From Actinomortierella ambigua (lineage: Eukaryota; Mortierellomycota; Mortierellomycetes; Mortierellales; Mortierellaceae), in NCBI GenBank assembly GCA_016098155.1, contig JAAAJB010000362.1, positions 1 to 36,110 on the forward strand: a stretch of 36,110 bases of DNA. The letters are read 5' to 3'. The notes beneath the pieces are model-generated. The model searched no databases. It was not told the origin of the DNA and saw only the letters and a list, made by a program, of their open reading frames with translations. Made by a program: the position numbers and the translations under genes. Shown here in pieces: positions 9,902 to 21,000 of the stretch. Position 1 is the first letter of the stretch, and each line of letters opens with the position of its first letter.

Positions 9902-11380
9902 ATGGCTCAGACGCTCTCAGACAAGGATATGCTTGCAAAGAAGAAGCTGGACCCTCAATACCAACCAGAAATCTTTTATCAGGCCGCTCCTATCCACCCG
10001 GCCTCCGCGCCCAACGTCCCTCCCTCGCCACCACTACCATCCATTCCCAATAACGTTGGCACCTATACCTACCCATCTTCATCTTCATCTTCATCCTCCT
10101 CCCCTGCTGCCGTTCCCGCGGCCAGCTCCAGCTCTCGCTCGCGGCCTAGCATGCCCTCCAAGCCCAGCAATCCAAGCAAGCCTTCAAAACCACACAGTGG
10201 CTGTTCTTCAGCAGCAAAAGCCGAGTACAAGCGAGCCAAGGCCCAGTACAAGCAACAAAGGCAGGACGCCAAATCCTACGAGAGGGATGCAAAGGCGCGG
10301 CAGCAGGAACTTCGATCGCAGCTCAAGGACATTACCCACCAAATCAAGGACGCGGCAAAAACGACGGTGAAGCTTGTCAAAGACGAGATGAAGGACAAAC
10401 AGCAGCAATATGAGCATCACATCAACGACAGGATTTCCCGCCACCATACAGAGCTCCAGCACCGTATCGACACCTCTTCGTCATCCTCCACGAGTCGCCA
10501 GATTGCAGCCGCTCAACACCAGCAGGATCGGGCCCACGCCATCGCATCGGAGCACGTGACGGCCGGCTCGCAACAGGGCTATTGGCAAGAGGAGCGGAGG
10601 CGACTCAAGGAGGAGTACCGAGCTCACAAGCGGGACTATCGGTCGCAGAAGCGCACGGATAAGTATGGCCGTCGACATGGCTATGGAGGCAGCAGCGCAC
10701 CGGGATCTGGCGCACCGGGATCCAGCCAGTGCCATCCAGTGCGTTACACTTTGCCCGGTTTGATTCACTTTGCCATTTCCAAGGGTCTAAAGGCCTTGAA
10801 GGACGAACCCAATCATCATCGACACCAATATCAATATCAATATCAACAACCCCAGCAGATCGTCGCCCCTGCACCGGCATTGATGCCCCCGGCTGTCCCC
10901 ATCCGACCTGCTATGCCAATGGGCTATGCGCCCATGCACGCTCCTCACCCTCCTCCTCCTCCGCCGCCGCCTCAGGCGCCGATGTGGCATAATCCGGGGG
11001 TCCCTATGGCTATCCCTGTGCCGGCCGCCGCCACTTCAGTACCGGGTATGCCCCCCTCAGCCCCACCAAAGCAGTTTGCGACGACAGAGCCAGTGCTAGT
11101 CTATGCCATGTCCAACATGACGATCGGTGGTGGCGGGTCGTCTTCATCGTCCTCTGCTCCCTCTGCCCCTTCTGCCCCTACTGCTGCTGCTGTTCCCCCA
11201 GTCTCGACATCAACAGCATCGACAACGTCGATGCCTGTGGTCGCACCCCATGTGCCACATGCCCATCATGTAGAGGATGATTTCGGCAACGAGTATCAGG
11301 ATTCGGCACCGCCACCCTCATACGAAGCCACGGTGGCTGCCAGCAACCCACCTCTTCCTAGTCGTCGTCGTCGTCATTAA
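9902..11380 (+). CDS. Charged helical, Pro/Ser-rich protein with C-terminal PPSY motif
   Basis: This single-exon frame encodes 492 aa. There is no signal peptide and no membrane segment, so it is probably cytosolic. Layout: Pro/Ser-rich residues 30-100 with a nine-Ser run; a charged, helix-forming region rich in Lys, Arg, Gln and Glu at about 104-255 (KAEYKRAKAQYKQQR, EERRRLKEEYRAHKRDYR), probably coiled coil; a short hydrophobic segment near 281-300 (RYTLPGLIHFAISKGLKALK); then a His/Gln/Pro-rich and Ala/Ser-rich tail with a nine-Pro run. The C-terminus contains PPSY (471-474) in an acidic context and ends in RRRRH. PPxY is the known ligand of WW domains, for example Nedd4/Rsp5 ubiquitin ligases and their adaptors, so a WW-dependent partner is likely. 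The family is not recognised. The start follows an A-rich leader (tctaaaATGG). Confidence 0.8.
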   Translation: MAQTLSDKDMLAKKKLDPQYQPEIFYQAAPIHPASAPNVPPSPPLPSIPNNVGTYTYPSSSSSSSSSPAAVPAASSSSRSRPSMPSKPSNPSKPSKPHSGCSSAAKAEYKRAKAQYKQQRQDAKSYERDAKARQQELRSQLKDITHQIKDAAKTTVKLVKDEMKDKQQQYEHHINDRISRHHTELQHRIDTSSSSSTSRQIAAAQHQQDRAHAIASEHVTAGSQQGYWQEERRRLKEEYRAHKRDYRSQKRTDKYGRRHGYGGSSAPGSGAPGSSQCHPVRYTLPGLIHFAISKGLKALKDEPNHHRHQYQYQYQQPQQIVAPAPALMPPAVPIRPAMPMGYAPMHAPHPPPPPPPPQAPMWHNPGVPMAIPVPAAATSVPGMPPSAPPKQFATTEPVLVYAMSNMTIGGGGSSSSSSAPSAPSAPTAAAVPPVSTSTASTTSMPVVAPHVPHAHHVEDDFGNEYQDSAPPPSYEATVAASNPPLPSRRRRH

Positions 11381-12135
11381 AAGAAAAAGGTTGGGGGGAA
11401 AAGGGGGAGGAGTCGAGCCTTACTACCCCCATCCTCTTTCATAAAGTGCCCTGTCATCGCAAATGGATATACCCAACGCCGTTATCTTTACTTTCTGTAC
11501 CATTAGATCTTTTGTAACCTACATAGTGTGTGTGCCACTGAGCACTTGGTAGTATGTTCACGCCATATCGATCGCCCAATATACTTGTATTCCCAATGAA
11601 CACCTTGTGGTCAACCCACCATTACGTCAACCGCACTCATCAAGGACAACATAACTTGACTGGCATACCCATATATCAAATTTGATGATATATGGTTGTG
11701 CCATTCAAGTTATTTTGAAGTGGTGCAGCTTTGGATGTGAGAAAAAAAGACACACTATTAATGTGTACATGCATGGGATGTGTGTGCGTGTCGGAGGTAA
11801 TTTTTTTTTGTTGGTCTCATTGGGTCTACCAGCCTGAGATTACAAGACCAAGAAACTTTTTTGTAGCTCATAGAGAAGACGCCCCTTCCAGCCATTTGCA
11901 CAGTAACTCATGTTTGACTATTGGAGGCGATGCCACAAAATAAAATAGCACGTTGGTGTCACTGGCTTGAGAGACCAAGACAAGACGGATAAGAGAGAGA
12001 GAGAGAGAGAGAGAGAGCATCATTAAAACTCTATATATTTCACTCTGTGTCTTTCAGCGCGATGCATGTTCCCATGCCATCCCTGCGTATTTTGGTTAGC
12101 CTTGCCGAGCGCAGCGAGGCTAACAGGCCCATTTC
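11381..12135. other. 3' spacer with (GA)n tract and a small hairpin
   Basis: No gene is visible. It contains a (GA) microsatellite at about 11993-12017 and an 8-bp perfect inverted repeat (gttagcct ... aggctaac) at 12095-12124, just left of the large foldback element. Short frames such as 11731-11943 show no family features. Confidence 0.5.
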
Positions 12136-12337
12136 ACTCTAGGCAACTCCCCTGGTAGTGACTCCAGAGCATAGCACGTCGGCCAGGTTTTGACGGATGT
12201 GCATCAGGTCGGCAGCTTCGACGTTTTGCAACCATTACCGTATTGTACAGGCGAACGATGCCGACTTGATGTCCATCCTTCTACGCCCGGCCGACGTGTC
12301 AAGCTCTGGAGTCACTACCAGGCGAGTTGCCTAGAGT
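12136..12337. repeat. 202-nt foldback element with 79-nt inverted arms
   Basis: Arms 12136-12214 and 12259-12337 are reverse complements over 79 ungapped positions with 12 mismatches by hand count. The outer 35 positions (beginning actctaggcaactc) have only one mismatch. The loop is 44 nt. No obvious target-site duplication flanks it. It could be a foldback/MITE-type transposon remnant, an inverted duplication, or a transcribed hairpin feeding small-RNA production. The sequence alone does not decide. Confidence 0.85.
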
Positions 12338-12378
12338 ATAACGATCGTATTTTTGTTTTATAACCTCATCCTTCGCAG

Positions 12379-12507
12379 GTGCATTCTTACCCAGGGCAAC
12401 AACAATAACAACAACAACAGCAGCAACAGCAACAGCAACAGCAACACCCATCACTGCCGCCACAACCGCCACAAGGGAACGACTATGGTGATACGTACAT
12501 GGACTAA
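12379..12507 (+). pseudogene. Possible dead last exon, Gln-rich
   Basis: After an acceptor-like tccttcgcag (ending 12378) the plus strand reads VHSYPGQQQ, then TAA, then a 12-Gln run, HPSLPPQPPQGNDYGDTYMD and a stop at 12505-12507. The tail reads like a genuine protein C-terminus, and the only internal break is one TAA inside a CAA repeat (12406-12408), a single-base change from CAA. No upstream exon is recognisable. The foldback element sits 41 bases upstream. It could instead be a chance frame through a (CAA/CAG)n microsatellite. Confidence 0.35.
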
Positions 12508-12622
12508 AAAAAAATGCTATCTCGTATGTACGTATTTTATGTATTTGTTGATTTTGTACGCAATGAGTAACGTATGGGGACAAAGAAACTGCAAAGAGGC
12601 GTCATCCGAGATTGGTCTGAGG

Positions 12623-13543
12623 CTACCAGAAGCGAAGTCGACGGAAGGGGAGACGGTGCTGCTGAGGAGAGTCATCAAATTCTCTCGCGGGCACAAGGCT
12701 CCAAAGCTGACCGGGGTCCTTGCGGATGTCAGTGAGGCCAACCATAGGAGGGCCGTACGTGGTAGGCATCTCGGCAACCGCTCGTGAAGGTACATTGGGA
12801 TTTCCAGTGACAATCTGCAAGGGATTCCCGTCGGCCTGCGAGATGTGAAAGGTTGATCTCTCGTGCGTGATCTTCATCGGCTCGCCGAGACTCTGTGGGC
12901 TGTATGAGAGGTAGAGGCCAGTCTTGCGGTTCTGGATTACCACCACACCAGGGGGGCCATCGTTCGTCACCGTCCACACGGTGGTAGGAGAGGAAGCATC
13001 GAGAAGACGGACAGGACTGAAAGGTGTCTCGTCAGTAAGACCGAGGTAGAGGTTGTCTCGAAGCACAAGCTCGTAATTGCCTTCTGCGATGTAGGGAGCT
13101 GAAATATCAAAAAACCGGACCTTCCATGTATGAGGGCCCTTGTTTCGCCTAGTAAGACCAACCCTGGGCTTGTTGTCATAGGATGGAAGCATGCCGAAAA
13201 CAAGATCCTTGTCCCAGATGCTGATCTCGATCCCTTTCTGAACTCTCGTAATCTTCCAATGTACGGGATTCTTGGTCAGGAGCAGCGGGGCATTCTCTTC
13301 CTCCAACTCATAGCCGAGATAAAAACCCGTGTGTAGGTGCTTGATAGCTCCAGAAGGTTCCAAGACCCAGGTTGCGGCAATTATACGGTCGAGCACAGCG
13401 CGGCTGCCAAGCGCGAAGCTCTCAAGACCGAGCCTCCGAGACTCGATCGAAAGCTCGACTTCGTAAGGGGATGTCCCGAGGGCAATGCACACCTGGATGG
13501 CCAACAGGAGGAAGGTAGCGAGCACCGAGCCAAGGCGGATCAT
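12623..13543 (-). CDS. Secreted beta-trefoil-like protein (possible I66-type inhibitor or lectin)
   Basis: This single-exon frame gives 306 aa when started at the internal Met (13541-13543), which places a clean signal peptide MIRLGSVLATFLLLAIQVCIALG at the N-terminus. The frame extends 25 codons further upstream, but that would bury the signal. Repeated lobes of the pattern G-x-Y/F-L-G/S ... W-x-I/V recur: HTGFYLGYELEEENAP ... VHWKITR, NYELVLRDNLYLGL ... TVWTVTND, NRKTGLYLSYS ... STFHISQ, VGLTDIRKDPGQLWSLVPA. This spacing is typical of beta-trefoils and recalls the I66 (clitocypin-like) serine-protease inhibitors of fungi. The assignment is inference without alignment. It is divergent to the GH31 gene, with 465 bases between start codons and its own TATA box. 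Confidence 0.82.
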   Translation of the reverse strand: MIRLGSVLATFLLLAIQVCIALGTSPYEVELSIESRRLGLESFALGSRAVLDRIIAATWVLEPSGAIKHLHTGFYLGYELEEENAPLLLTKNPVHWKITRVQKGIEISIWDKDLVFGMLPSYDNKPRVGLTRRNKGPHTWKVRFFDISAPYIAEGNYELVLRDNLYLGLTDETPFSPVRLLDASSPTTVWTVTNDGPPGVVVIQNRKTGLYLSYSPQSLGEPMKITHERSTFHISQADGNPLQIVTGNPNVPSRAVAEMPTTYGPPMVGLTDIRKDPGQLWSLVPAREFDDSPQQHRLPFRRLRFW

Positions 13544-13643
13544 GCTTGTATGTTGCTGGGAGATGTTTGAAGGGTGGGAGGGAGGAAGAAAAGATGCTGT
13601 GAAGACGTGAAGACACACACTCAGTCAAGGCCACGACAATTTG

Positions 13644-13651
13644 CTTTTATA
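13644..13651 (-). promoter_or_regulatory. TATA box of the minus-strand secreted gene
   Basis: Read on the minus strand this is TATAAAAG, about 100 bases upstream of the chosen ATG at 13543. It supports the internal start, because a transcript beginning some 30 bases downstream leaves a short leader before the signal peptide. Confidence 0.65.
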
Positions 13652-14008
13652 GGCGCTGAAGCATCAAACGCATTGCTTGATGTGGTTGAACACGCGTCCA
13701 TCCCAGGGGCAAGTGAAAGTACATGTACTTTTTCCATCTGATCCTCGCATGTCTTCCGACAAAAGCGCATTGTTGGGTGCACGGACCTCTATGGTGAGAA
13801 GAGTTTGAGTGAGTGTGTGAAGCTTTCTTGTTTCCAGGGGTGAGAAAAAACAATGCTGCGTTTAACGAGCTCAGCGGATCGAGCCCTGCTCTACTCCCCT
13901 CATTGTGGGCTTGCCCTCAACAAACTACAACCTCTATCTTGTTGTTTATCATTTTTCACTCTTTCTTCCTCCATTTGAGCTCCTCCTGTCCCAACCTTCG
14001 TCTTCCCC

Positions 14009-17000
14009 ATGTCATCGCCTGCACCCGCCCCGACCACTGCCACCACGGCGTCCATCAAGCACACAAAACACCCTCCTCCCCCTCTTCTCCCAAAGAAGTT
14101 TGTCTCGAGTCGCACACTCCATCCAGCCGCCTACCGCGTGGTCGCCTTCCACCCACCTCTCGACTCTACGTCTCATTCACCTCTTCCCCAACACACAGTA
14201 GCCCGGCTGCCACTCGACTGCCCTCGGATTCTCGACCTCACGCTTACACAACCAGCACAACCAACACATCAACTGCAGCAGCAGCAGCAGCACCAGATTG
14301 ATCCATCGGACCAGCACGGCACAGACTATGAAAATGTCCGCGTCAAAGTCGACCCGATCTCATCCACCTGTCTCGGGGTCACGATCGAGGCTCGGGACCG
14401 ACGGGCGTGGCGAGTGCCTGAACATGTGGTCCCACGTCGGCGTGATGGTGGCCCGCGTGGTGTCTATCAGGACGAGGCAGAAGATACGGCGGGCGAAGAC
14501 AGAGGAAAGGTCAAAGATAAAGACAACGACAAGGACGAGGAGGCAGACCATTCTCTAGAGTTCTTGTGGGCAGAGGACGGGTTTGTGGTACAGCACAAAG
14601 AGACGGGCGAGTCGATCTTTGACACCACGGGGCTGGGAATGGTCTTGCGGGACCAGTTCTTGGAGATCTCGACTCGCCTCGGTGGAGGGAGAGACCAGGG
14701 CGGAGGAAGAGGACGAGGACGAGGACGGGGAAATGGAGGAGGAAAAGAATCGCCGGCGTACGTGTATGGGCTGGGCGAGAACGTGGGAAGATTTCGACGC
14801 CCAGCAGAGTCTGTGTCGACCATGTGGGCGCGAGACTGTCCCTGCAAGCCAGACCATAATCTGTATGGATGCCACCCCTTCTACGTCGAGGCCCTGCCAG
14901 AGTCTGGGACGGTCCATGGCGTGCTGTTGATGAGTTCGAACGGGATGGATGTGTCGCTATCCGAGGATAGAGAGGAGGAGGAAGAAGGAAAAGGAGGCGG
15001 ACATGACCATGGCCATGGCTCGATCATGACATACAAAGTCATTGGTGGCCTACTCGAGTTTTACTTCTTCAGTGGACCGACGTTGCAGGACGTCATCCGT
15101 CAGTACACGGCTCTGGTCGGACGCCCAGCCTTGGTACCTTATTGGGCCATGGGGAACCATCAGTGTCGATGGGGCTACGAGACGCTGGAAAGAGTCCAGG
15201 AGGTTGTTTCCAAGTTCCACAGTAGCAAGATCCCACTGGAGGCAATGTGGATCGATATCGAGTAATGTTTTGTGTTTTATTCTCACGCGGTTGGGGCATC
15301 GAATTTTTTTTTTGGGGGGGGGATGCACTAATGACCATGAAAAGGGGTCTAGTTGATGACGTCTTATACGTGATAACTTATCTCTTTCTCTCTCTTGCTA
15401 TCTCTCTTTTAAAAATAGCTATATGGACGCTTACAAGTGCTTCACGTTCGACAAGGCGCGCTTCCCTGTAAAGGATCTTGCAGCATTCTCGCAACAGCTA
15501 CACGCCCAAGACCAGCACCTCGTCATGATCCTCGACCCAGGGATCAAGCTCCAGTACGAGCCGGGACTCTATCCACCGTATGACGATGGCGTGGCCAAGA
15601 ACCTCTTCATCAAACGACGCCTGGTTCAGGACGACGATCTAGGAAACAAGCATGACAGTCACCCGCTAGTCGATTTCGTCGGCAAAGTCTGGCCCGGCTT
15701 GACCGTCTTTCCAGACTGGTTTCACCCGACGGCACAGGAGTACTGGACCGAGCATGTCACGCGATGGGTACGAGAGATCGGGTTGGATGGGATCTGGATC
15801 GATATGAATGAGATTGCAAGCTTCCATAACGGTGACGCATCGACATTTGTCCGCCCCGAAGACGACCGGCCCGTCCGCATGAGTGATTTTACCATCAAGC
15901 CCAAGAAAGAGAAGAAGGACAAGGAGGACAGTGAGATGAGCGAGGAGGATGAGGATGAGCAAAAGACCGAGGATACCGTAGGTGACAGCGATCGCACAGC
16001 AGGAGATTCGTCTGTCGCCATCATTCAGCCTCAACACCAGCAGCAGGCGGGCGGATCCAAAACGAAAGCCAAGACGACGGTCACCGCGGTCGAGAAGACT
16101 GTCGATCAGGTTGACGTGGAAACTGAAGAGTCTGATCGTCCACAAGATGTCATTGCCGAGCATGATGAGGCAGAGGAAGAAAAAGAAAAAGAAAAAGAAA
16201 GGGAGGAAGAAGACACATTGGAAGCGACAGGACATCCGAGATCAGTGGTATCGATGGCATCTATCCAAGCCCAGGTGTGTGGCGTTGGGATGGCAGATAT
16301 GTGCGTCGATGACAAAGGGGACGGACGCACTGCGCGACAATCAAGAGAGGACATGGACGAGGAGGAGCAGGATACCCGACCACCAGTTGTGTATGCCAAT
16401 GTCAACCACCCGCCTTACAAGATCAACAACAATAATGAGCAGGCAGCCCTCGAATTTCGCACCGTCTCCGCTGACGCTGTGCACCACGGCGGCGTACTCG
16501 AGTACGACGCCCACAACCTCTACGGCCACATGGAGAGCATGGCGACCTACCAGGCCCTACGTACGGCCTACCCTGACCGGAAGCCATTCGTGTTGTCCCG
16601 AAGCACGTTTGTGGGCTCGGGGCAGTACGCATGTCACTGGCTGGGCGACAACCGGTCGCATTGGTACGATCTCCGGGTCTCCATTGCCGGTCTGTTGAAT
16701 TTCCAACTGTTTGGCATACCCATGGTCGGGAGCGACGTCGGAGGGTTTGGTGACAAGGCATCTGAGGAGCTCTTGATCCGGTGGCACCAGTTGGGTGCCT
16801 TTTACCCGTTCATGCGCAACCATAATTGCATGGGCCTACCCTCTCAAGAACCGTACATCACACCGCGCGTCGCCAAGGTGACACGCCATCATTTGGCGCT
16901 TCGGTACCGCTTGTTGCCGCACTGGTATACCTTGTTCCAACGGGCACACTACCGCGGAGATCCCGTTTGCGCACCGCTCTGGAGCTTGGCTCCACGCGAC

Positions 17001-17876
17001 CGGGTCTTGTTGGACGTGGATGAGCAGTTTATGGTCGGTCGGGCCATCTTGGTCTCGCCGGTCCTGCATGAGCACCAGACGACGGTCCACGCGACGTTCC
17101 CACCCGGTCTATGGTATGGGCTCGAGTCGGGCCTGGTCGAGGTGGCGGTGGCAGGACCAGTTTCGACAACGGTGGAACTGCAAGCGCCGCTAGAGTCGAT
17201 GCCGGTGCACGTGCTCGGAGGCAGCATCCTGCCCATGTGTGGGCTTCCAAAGGATGTATTCCTCGCGACGACGAGACAGGTGCTGGAGGCCGGGCTCGAG
17301 CTGGTCGTGGTCCTGGATGCCAATGGCTTGGCGCGCGGCGAGGTCCTGGTGGACGACGATCGGATGGACGTACAGCAGGCGAGTCGAGTCGTCATGGAGG
17401 TGGCCACGCCTGGAGTGTTGAGGGTTGAGTGCCGACCTCTGCTGGCAAAGGATAATGGTGGAAAGTCCGAGGTGAAGGAGGCCAAGGCAGTGGAGATCCA
17501 GTCGATCGTCATCTGGGGCGTGGGCTTGGACCTGACCAAATTTTCTTCCCAGGGAGCAGCACGAGAGACAGTGGGAGGAGGAGGAGGAGGAAGGGTGCCG
17601 CCGTCTTTGCAAACGTCGCCAGCGCAGCTTGACATCAAGCAAGTTAGGCTCTCGCGCGTCGAGCCCGTCCCAGAGGCCGAACTGAGTTTTCAGCATGCGC
17701 GTGAGCTGGCAGCGGTCGATCCTCGAGAGACGCATGTCGTGTGGGATAGTCGGCGGGCACAGTTGACGGTGAGGATCAAGGCGAGCAATCCAAGGGGTAG
17801 TGGTGTCGGAGGGGGGCTTTTGCTGCGAGGGGGTGAGGGACTGGAATTGGATTGGACCGAGGCTGTCATGGCATAG
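14009..17876 (+). CDS. GH31 alpha-glucosidase, one intron, acidic insertion
   Basis: It hydrolyses terminal alpha-linked glucose from oligosaccharides or glycogen/starch. Exons are 14009-15261 and 15419-17876, with donor GTAATG, acceptor AATAG and a 157-nt intron. The join restores WIDIDYMDAYKCFTFD, the GH31 block at residues 414-429, giving 1236 aa. Other family signatures: YGLGEN (253-258); WIDMNE with nucleophile Asp546; HWLGDN with acid/base Asp828; VGSDVGGFGD; and a beta-sandwich C-terminus. Oddities: no N-terminal signal peptide but a low-complexity leader with poly-Pro and poly-Gln; a Gly/Arg-rich loop (225-246); and about 185 extra residues, highly Glu/Asp/Lys-rich, inserted at about 560-745 between nucleophile and acid/base. 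These explain a length well above the usual 700-950 aa. Location is uncertain. Without a signal peptide a cytosolic role is possible, unless an upstream exon was missed. Confidence 0.93.
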
Positions 17877-18083
17877 GTTGATTAGAAACAAATATGCGCT
17901 GTAATCGCAATCAATCAATTGATTTAAGACACACACACATTTCTCTCTCCACAAGACTAAGGAGCGAGAGCCTCTGTTTTTTCTTGGGCGACTTTTCTTC
18001 ATTCATCCTTCCTTCCATCGTCTCATCGTTTACCTCTCACGTTTGACCTCCCTCCTTTCCCCTTACACACGCCTTCTCTCTTT

Positions 18084-21000
18084 ATGATATACCCTTCAGC
18101 TCTTCCCAGGAAGACTGGTTCACAGCGCGCAAGAGTGGCTGTGGTTATGCCATTGCTGCTGCTGCTTCTCGAATGTCTCTCCCTCTCCACCACATGCGAT
18201 GCATCAGCGACGGTTGGGTCCAGGGCCAGAGTCGCCAGGGCTGCTGCCGCTGCCGGAGTTGTCTCTGCAGGCAAAGACAATGCCGGCGGTGCAGGTCTGC
18301 CATTGAATGGCGCCGGTGTTGCATCCAACCTGTTGCTTCATCCACCTGTTCATGGCGGCGGCGGCTTGATGCCAAAGCAGTTGCTCAAGAGGAAGAGCAA
18401 GAGGGGTCGTGTCCCTTACTTTGTAGGGCACTTGTTCGACCAGGACCAGGACCAGCGCCATAAAACACAACCACAGCGCCTTCACACCAACAGTCGTGGT
18501 GGTGGCCCTTTGTCGTCGTTGTCGTCCGCACGACAAGGAGGGCGACCACCGTCACCGCCGCACTTGGAAGGAGACGGCTGGGCAGAAGAAGGGCAGCAGG
18601 GGCCTTTTACAAGCGGGTCGACACCGTCCACAGTGCATGAGCCTGGAAGCAGTAACACTGAATCCCTGCGCGCTCTGACAACATCGACTCTCACCGCCAT
18701 GGACGATGTCGACGACGAGATAGTGCTGCAAAAAGCACTACAGACATCGAATCAAGCCGTCGGTTGTCACCGAGTAAGTGTCCATGTCTCATTGGCCAAA
18801 CTCAAAACTTTGGGATCGTTGGGAATGAGTCGGGTGTCAGGGAAGCTCATATATTTTTTGATTTGTTAGTCGTGGTTGTCTGCGCATGTCTCTTCTTGTG
18901 CTCTGTTTGACCCAACGTCCTTTTCACGGCTGACAAATGTCCATTTGGCGGCTTACATTCCTATTGCTTCTTTCTTTCCATAGCCATCCGTCTCCATCGA
19001 AAACTCGGAGTGTAACTATGACGCGGTGGAGGAGATCAACCAAGACTTGACGCGTCAGCTGAAGCAGATCGTCTCCCAAAAGTTCTTCAAGTATTATAAG
19101 CTCAACCTCTTTGGGCAGTGCCCTTTTTGGACCGAGAACCACTATTGTACCAATGAGGACTGCTCTGTGGCCCTGATCGACGAAAAGCATATCCCTGAAG
19201 AGTGGCGTAGCCAAGCCCTTGGCGCCATCTCTTCACCTCAAAGTGGCATGGTATGACATGCAAGAGCGAGCATAGCAGGCGACAAATGTGTCAAATATGT
19301 TGTATTCTATTCTCTGTTAACGGTGGATTAACGCATGACCCCCTTTCGATCCGATCCCTCCTTTTTTTATTTCCCTCTCTTTCTTCTCTCTCTCCTTCTC
19401 TCTCTCTGCGCCTCCCCTTTGTTGTCGTTGTCTACCTTCTCTCTATCTGTCTCTCTCTCTGTCCGTCTCTCTCTCTCTCTCTCTCTCTCTACTTTGATTC
19501 CCTTCCCCAAAAATAGCAATTCCAGCCTTTCAAGTCATGCAACCTCAAGGACCAAGATTTTTGCCAAGTCGACGACGAGGCGAAAGGCGAGGGCGTGTAT
19601 GTGGACCTGATGAAGAATCCAGAGCGCTTTACGGGATACTCTGGCCCTTCGGCGGCCAGGGTCTGGGATGCGATCTACCATGAAAACTGCTTCAATGTCG
19701 CCCATCGGATGCAAATGGCGGCAGATTGTGAACAGTGTCAGCTCGATCGCGAGAAGGCTGCTGCTGCCGCTTTGGAGGCTCAAAAGATGGCAGATCACCG
19801 CCAGATGATGTCGTCGACCAGTGGTAGCGGTGGTGGTGGTGGTGGTGATAGTGGTGGTTTTTCATCGGCAGCGGCAAGGCCAGTCGGAGGAGGGCTAGGC
19901 ATGGCCAGCGTGTTTGGCAGCAAGGTTGGAGGCGCCGGATCGCCACCAGAACGCCGCCATTTCCCACTCGGATCAGCTAGCCAGGATGAGGAGGACATGT
20001 GTCTCGAGAAGCGCGTCTTTTACCGCATGATCTCTGGACTGCATGCCTCTATCTCGATCCATATTTGTGATGAGTACTTTAATCAAACTACGGGTGTCTG
20101 GGTAAGTCTAATCCCTCTTGTTACATTGGCCGAAAGGGAGGAGGGGGAGGAGGAGGGGTGATTGAATACCACAAGTTCTGTCCCGAGAACAAGGACATAA
20201 GTATGGGACAATATGGAGAAACTGACACGACCTCCCATTCGTTCTTCTTTTTTTCTTCCTCAGGGACCCAACCTGGAATGTTTTGTGGAGAGAGTTGGCT
20301 CACACCCTGACCGCATGGAGAACCTCTTCTTCGACTACTCGATGTTGCTGCGTGCCGTGTCCAAGATGTCGCGCTATTTGAAGGACTATGCGTTCTGCAC
20401 CGGGAATGCCGAGGAAGACATGCAAGTCAAGGTAACTTGAGAAAAACAACAACAACAACAACAAAAGCGGCGCAGGAATGCCTACGTCCCTTCACCTTCC
20501 TTCTCCTCCTCTTCTCCAGTGGGCCAATGTAGTGATGCTCAAGAAAGAACCTAACCACTCTTATATTTATTCATTTATTTTAGGGTATGGTCGACAAATT
20601 CATTGAAACAGCTCAGCGGGCACCGGCTAGTTTCGACGAAAAGGTCATGTTTGTTGGCCCGGCCGCACAGCAACTCAAGACGGAGTTCCGGGATCACTAC
20701 CGCAACATCACACGCATCATGGACTGTGTCGGCTGCGAAAAGTGCCGGCTCTGGGGCAAGGTCCAGACCTCTGGTCTTGCGACGGCACTGAAAGTTTTGT
20801 TCTCATACAATGACGAGTCCTTGTAAGTTTTAAACTGAATATTGATCCCTTCATTTATTTTATTCTTAACATGGAAGGAAACAAAGGTCTCATGCAGGGT
20901 TCCTCTTCTCGCTTTCACCGCCCTTTAACGCAACTTAGCTCTTCCGGTTCGGCCAACCATCCAGTCTTGTTGCAACGGACAGAAATCGTGGCATTGTTCA

